DNA from: an uncultured Chloroflexota bacterium
GTDB taxonomy: Bacteria; Chloroflexota; Chloroflexia; Thermomicrobiales; UBA6265
Direction of reading: 5' to 3'
Assembly: GCA_937901745.1 (NCBI GenBank)
Contig: CALGSZ010000161.1
Span: 1-9,043 of the forward strand
DNA length: 9,043 nucleotides
The position numbers and the translations under genes are program-made. The notes below the pieces were generated by a model. That model was not told the origin of the DNA. It saw only the letters and a program-made list of their open reading frames with translations, and did no database searches. Shown piece by piece: positions 6,174 to 9,043 of this stretch (positions within the stretch are counted from its first letter, which is position 1; every line of letters starts with the position of its first letter).

Positions 6174-7278
6174 TCACGAGCCGGCGTCGGCGCTGAGCTT
6201 CTCGAGTACCGACTCCATCAACGAAAGGAAATCGACGCCGCAGATCCGTGTCGGCGAGCTTCTCGATCGGCGTCTGGGGCCACTTCGGATTCCCGAGGAG
6301 CTCAATACCCATGGAGTCCAGGTCGCTCCGCACCGACTCGGCCAGGGTCTCACCCTCGGGGTGTTCCAGGAGAGTCGGCAGATGGATCTCGAGAGCACGG
6401 TCTATCCAGGGCGGATAGACCCAGATCTTCAGAAGCGCGCCGGATTCCGCCTTGATCGCCACCCCGGTGCCCGTGAAATGGGTACTGAGCCGGTCATCGC
6501 CTTCGGCCCAATCGAAGATTGCCGCGCCGGCATCACGCGCCGCCTCGCTGTACTCGGCCAACTTCGCGAGGAGCGTGTCGCGATCGAGAGTCTCGCGCTG
6601 GCGTCGCGGACGCTTCGCGGCGCGCGCCTCGGACGTGTCGCCGACGACCACCGGGACGATGGTCTGGTGCTCACCGTCGGCGTCGACGAACTGCTTGACC
6701 TCGATCGCGAGGACCTCAGTCGAGTGCATCTGCCGGTTGAGGTACTCGACGATACGCCGGAGCTCGCGCCCGATCTTGTCGGCGACGAACACGAGACGAA
6801 AGCTCTCCGCCTTGATGTTCTTGTCCACCTCCGCCCAGTAGGCATCGACGTCGTCGATCCCAAACGCGTCGCGGAGCACCTCCTCCCCGGTGGACCCTCG
6901 CTCCCGCGCCGTTTCCTCGAGCCAATCCATCATCCGATCGGCGCTGAATGAGACCTGGGCGTTCGATGCGTGATCGAGCATCTGCGCGACCACCTCTCGA
7001 CGCGCGCGAGTGTCGGTACTTCGCTTGACCTCAACGAGAGTCGGCACGCCGGCGCGATCGAGGTAGAGGTGGTCGAGGGACCAGCGCCCAGCGCCGTCTT
7101 CCGTCTCCGAAACGCCCGCCTCACGCCGAACGAGAACCAGCGGTCCGTGCGGACCATCGGCACCGACCAGGAGCTGCGGATGCTGCTCGATCAACTCCTG
7201 CAAGACCTCCTCAGCGTCGTACGGCGTCTCGGCCATCGCGACAAACGAATCGCCTTGGCGCAGAAAGATGCTCGACAT
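6174..7278 (-). CDS. PD-(D/E)XK nuclease-like protein (P2), frameshifted near its 3' end
   Basis: The N-terminal domain has the pattern Asp69 (WSLDHLYLD), Glu83-x-Lys85 (TLVEVKRS) and Q-x3-H at 99-103 (QMLDH) in place of the Q-x3-Y of P1 and P3. A middle segment FRLVFVADKIGRELRRIVEY (160-179) and a C-terminal domain (about 230-350) resemble P1. The uninterrupted frame would run to 6064 and end in Arg-rich text antisense to the HD remnant. Removing one T from TTT (6231-6229, residue 350) instead gives FLSLMESVLEKLSADAGS and TGA 6176-6174, for 367 residues, close to P1 (353) and P3 (358). I take that as the ancestral product. The gene starts 31 bp after P3 stops, with a weak GGGG six bases before ATG, so the two form an operon. 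It is probably a nuclease; the effect of the frameshift is unknown. Confidence 0.82.
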
Positions 7279-7309
7279 GATCTACCCCGTTCTCCCTGCC
7301 CCTCGCGCG

Positions 7310-8386
7310 TCAATCCCAAAGCCCGTTCTCCTGAAGCAGGTCCTCGAGCCTTGGACCGTTCGGCCCCTTGGAGAAACTCGCTGCGACCGCAGTGCTGTAG
7401 TTGCGGTCCTCACCGGTTGCCCGGGATTCGATGTGCGCAGCAACGCTCGCCGCGCTGATGAGAAGTTCCTCATCGTCGGGCGAGGGCTTCCAACGCACCT
7501 TTCGCGTTCCGGCGTCAACCCGCACTTGGAACAGCGGATCGTGGGGCGACCACTGCTCCCGCAACTCATGCGGGAACACTCGCTCACGGAGCAGCACCAG
7601 GACATCCCCGTCAGCGAGCAAATCGTTCTCCAGGAGCAGCGGAAGAGCGTTGCGATTGCGCCGACGTACCGTGTTGTCCTCCGCTTGCCTCGCCGCCGCC
7701 GCCCTGAACGGCATGGCGAACTCGTCAGGTCCTGGCTTCGGAAGCAGGGTGTTGAAGCTGAGGGCCACACCTTGCCCAATCTTGTACGCATTGACCTGGA
7801 TTGCCTCGATCCTGACGCCGTGGAAGCTCTCGAGCCAGTCGACGGTTGCCAGAACGCGGTCCGGAAAGCCCGGTGCAACGAGCTTGATCCGAACCTGCTG
7901 GCTTGGAGTCCACTCGGAGAACTCGTCCAGGTCGAGGAACTTGCAGATGAGCTGCTTGGCGTCCTCCAGGGTGGCATCGCTGGGGAGGTCAAGCTGAGGC
8001 ACGTGCCTCGATGAGTCGGGCGGCGCCGTCGCCGCTTGAAGCAGGGTCCGAGCCAGTTGCTCGGTATGACTGGTCTGCTGCGCGTAGGGCCCTGCATATG
8101 CGAGCGCCTGCAAGTCGGTAAAGCGGAACTTCTCGTCAACCTTCAACTCGATCAACACCAGGTCGCCCCCGGCATCAATGGCCAGCATGTCGAGGCGATC
8201 GGAGTCGCCTTCGAAGTCGACGAGCTGACGACCAATCACCAAGAGGTCCTCACCAAGTACTTGGGGGGCGGAGGCCAGTCGCTCCTCCAAGGTCGTCTCG
8301 TTCATCAGCTTTGCAAGAGGATGCGACGCAAGCGGCTCGACGTCACCATCGTCGATCCACAAAATGCTCTGGTCTCGGATAACCAT
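7310..8386 (-). CDS. PD-(D/E)XK (NucS/DUF91-like) protein with RAMA/DUF4357-like C-terminus (P3)
   Basis: A 358-residue protein. The N-terminal nuclease-like domain has Asp66 (RLDMLAID), Glu80-x-Lys82 (LVLIELKVDE) and QALAY (93-97), identical to the QALAY of P1. This arrangement recalls the catalytic domain of NucS/EndoMS and other DUF91-type proteins, but without the NucS N-terminal domain. The middle segment VRIKLVAPGFPDRVLATVDWL (165-185; VRIKLVAPGF then PDRVLATVDWL) corresponds to that of P1 and P2. The C-terminal part (about 247-318) reads LLLENDLLADGDVLVLL, then FQVRVDAGTRKVRWK, then ELLISAASVAAH. This looks like RAMA or DUF4357 domains associated with restriction-modification enzymes; that call is tentative. 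AAGGA at 8394-8390 lies three bases before ATG and serves as Shine-Dalgarno. It is the first gene of the operon with P2 and divergent from the NERD gene. Confidence 0.85.
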   Translation of the reverse strand: MVIRDQSILWIDDGDVEPLASHPLAKLMNETTLEERLASAPQVLGEDLLVIGRQLVDFEGDSDRLDMLAIDAGGDLVLIELKVDEKFRFTDLQALAYAGPYAQQTSHTEQLARTLLQAATAPPDSSRHVPQLDLPSDATLEDAKQLICKFLDLDEFSEWTPSQQVRIKLVAPGFPDRVLATVDWLESFHGVRIEAIQVNAYKIGQGVALSFNTLLPKPGPDEFAMPFRAAAARQAEDNTVRRRNRNALPLLLENDLLADGDVLVLLRERVFPHELREQWSPHDPLFQVRVDAGTRKVRWKPSPDDEELLISAASVAAHIESRATGEDRNYSTAVAASFSKGPNGPRLEDLLQENGLWD

Positions 8387-8603
8387 CAGTCCTTACCCCC
8401 GAGATGAAGTTGTGGTCCGTTCTCCTGGTCCACTCCAACCCCCCGGACGACCTCGCCCGCGAGCCGTTAGCCGAACCCTATCCAGTGCCCAGAAGGTCGT
8501 CGCTACCGTGAGTCATCTGACGATCGGGCGCACACAGGACCTCCATGCGGCCGCTTTTCCACCTCACCTGCAGGCACCAAGGCGGACGGCACATGAGCCA
8601 GAC

Positions 8604-8623
8604 AACCTGCCACGTCACAGGTT
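8604..8623. promoter_or_regulatory. Inverted repeat AACCTG-N8-CAGGTT, candidate operator of the NERD gene
   Basis: The perfect 6-bp arms AACCTG (8604-8609) and CAGGTT (8618-8623) are centred where the -35 would lie relative to the -10 at 8633. This is a typical layout for a repressor site. The protein that binds is unknown; none in this window has a matching helix-turn-helix apart from the distant GntR regulator. Confidence 0.4.
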
Positions 8624-8632
8624 CCGAGCGGA

Positions 8633-8638
8633 TAGAAC
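8633..8638 (+). promoter_or_regulatory. Candidate -10 (TAGAAC) for a leaderless NERD transcript
   Basis: TAGAAC, within GATAGAACT, ends six bases before ATG 8645. No Shine-Dalgarno sequence precedes the start, so a leaderless message is likely. The last -10 base differs from consensus. Confidence 0.4.
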
Positions 8639-8644
8639 TCACCC

Positions 8645-9043
8645 ATGGCGCGCATGTACCCGCGCACCCTCAGAGAGGACTGGGTCAAGAGCAAGGCCGA
8701 GGTCAAGGTCCACGCGCTGCTGCGGGACGGCCTCGACGACGAGTGGGAGGTATTCCACTCAGCCGGCTGGATCGAACGGGATCCGGCCGAGGGCGCTGAG
8801 GACGGCGAGATCGACTTCGTGCTCTGTCACCCCGACGAGGGCATCGTCTGCCTGGAGGTAAAGGGCGGGGGCATCGAGTGTCAGTACGGCGAATGGTTCC
8901 GTCTGGTCGACGGCCAGCGCGAATCGATGCGCGACCCGTTCGCCCAGGCGCTCGACCACCGCTACGACCTCGAGCGGAAGATCGCGAAGCTCGATGGCTG
9001 GAAAGAACACAACCTCTTCATCGCGCACGCGCTCGCGTTTCCC
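8645..9043 (+). CDS. NERD-domain nuclease/helicase-type protein, N-terminal part (3' end cut by window)
   Basis: 133 codons are visible and the frame runs off the right edge. The NERD (nuclease-related) domain is clear: a conserved helix with Glu19 (SKAEVKVHALL), Asp57 in GEIDFVLCHP, Glu71-x-Lys73 in IVCLEVKGGG, GEWF (82-85), and DPFAQALDHRYDLERKI (97-113). This is a PD-(D/E)XK fold. In many actinobacteria such a domain precedes a UvrD/PcrA-like superfamily 1 helicase in a protein of several hundred residues; the helicase part would lie beyond 9043 and is not seen. ATG 8645 is chosen because of the leaderless -10; ATG 8654 is an alternative. It is transcribed away from the P3-P2 operon. Likely role: DNA processing or defence. 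Presence of the catalytic triad is observed; activity is inferred. Confidence 0.87.
   Translation, partial: MARMYPRTLREDWVKSKAEVKVHALLRDGLDDEWEVFHSAGWIERDPAEGAEDGEIDFVLCHPDEGIVCLEVKGGGIECQYGEWFRLVDGQRESMRDPFAQALDHRYDLERKIAKLDGWKEHNLFIAHALAFP

Larger units (their letters stand above)
8387..8644. other. Divergent intergenic region between P3 and the NERD gene
   Basis: A 258-bp stretch with no supported gene. On the P3 side there is a direct repeat TGGTCC with a 13-bp period, within about 8414-8432. On the NERD side there is the inverted repeat and -10 described separately. The short frames across it have poor codon character. Confidence 0.5.

Noticed and set aside
6361..6951. Plus-strand frame opposite P2
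   Set aside because: Antisense shadow; the minus strand carries the D...ExK nuclease motifs.
7268..8014. Plus-strand frame of 248 residues opposite P3
   Set aside because: Shadow of P3; no coherent motifs, and P3 has clear nuclease and C-terminal domains.
8503..8706. Short minus-strand frame in the P3/NERD intergenic region
   Set aside because: It overlaps the start of the NERD gene, lacks codon bias, and crosses the predicted promoter.
1..9043. CRISPR array, tRNA, rRNA, insertion sequence or attachment site
   Set aside because: No regularly spaced repeats, clover-leaf sequences, transposase or integrase motifs, or duplicated ends were seen.

Overview
The window is GC-rich throughout, with strong G/C preference at third codon positions, GTG starts and several starts that look leaderless. 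This fits a high-GC actinobacterium. A Thermoleophilia/Solirubrobacterales-type genome is my guess from protein style only; there is no rRNA or other marker here to prove it.

Left part (1-1872). This is an ordinary metabolic unit on the minus strand: an FCD-type GntR regulator whose stop codon overlaps the GTG start of a class III (glutamate-1-semialdehyde aminomutase-like) aminotransferase that runs off the left edge. The promoter in front of the regulator carries four copies of a TTGGATCC box spaced by near-integral helical turns. Two of them lie inside the predicted -35/-10 spacer, which points to autoregulation.

Middle part (1873-5551, plus strand). In order: a possible 45-residue small protein, an ImmA/IrrE-type zinc metallopeptidase, a PD-(D/E)XK nuclease-like protein (P1), an ADP-ribosylglycohydrolase (DraG/ARH family), a small unrecognised protein, and a small conserved-looking protein broken by a one-base frameshift.

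Scar (5552-6105). Two gene remnants are joined by their missing 5' ends. One is the C-terminal end of an unrecognised tryptophan-rich protein on the minus strand. The other is the C-terminal end of what looks like an HD-type phosphohydrolase on the plus strand.

Right part (6174-9043). A two-gene minus-strand operon encodes two more PD-(D/E)XK proteins. P3 has a C-terminal domain resembling RAMA/DUF4357, and P2 is frameshifted near its 3' end. The operon is divergent from a NERD-domain nuclease/helicase-type gene that is cut by the right edge.

Taken together, 2021-9043 looks like a defence or accessory island. Four PD-(D/E)XK-fold proteins, three of them apparent paralogues (353, 358 and, corrected, 367 residues), sit with a metallopeptidase and an ADP-ribose hydrolase. 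There are no transposases, integrases, tRNAs or CRISPR repeats in view. The two frameshifts are of the same kind: one surplus T in a TTT-C Phe codon. They may be assembly errors, real decay, or (less likely) +1 programmed sites. Function of the island as one system is inference; no gene here identifies a named defence system.
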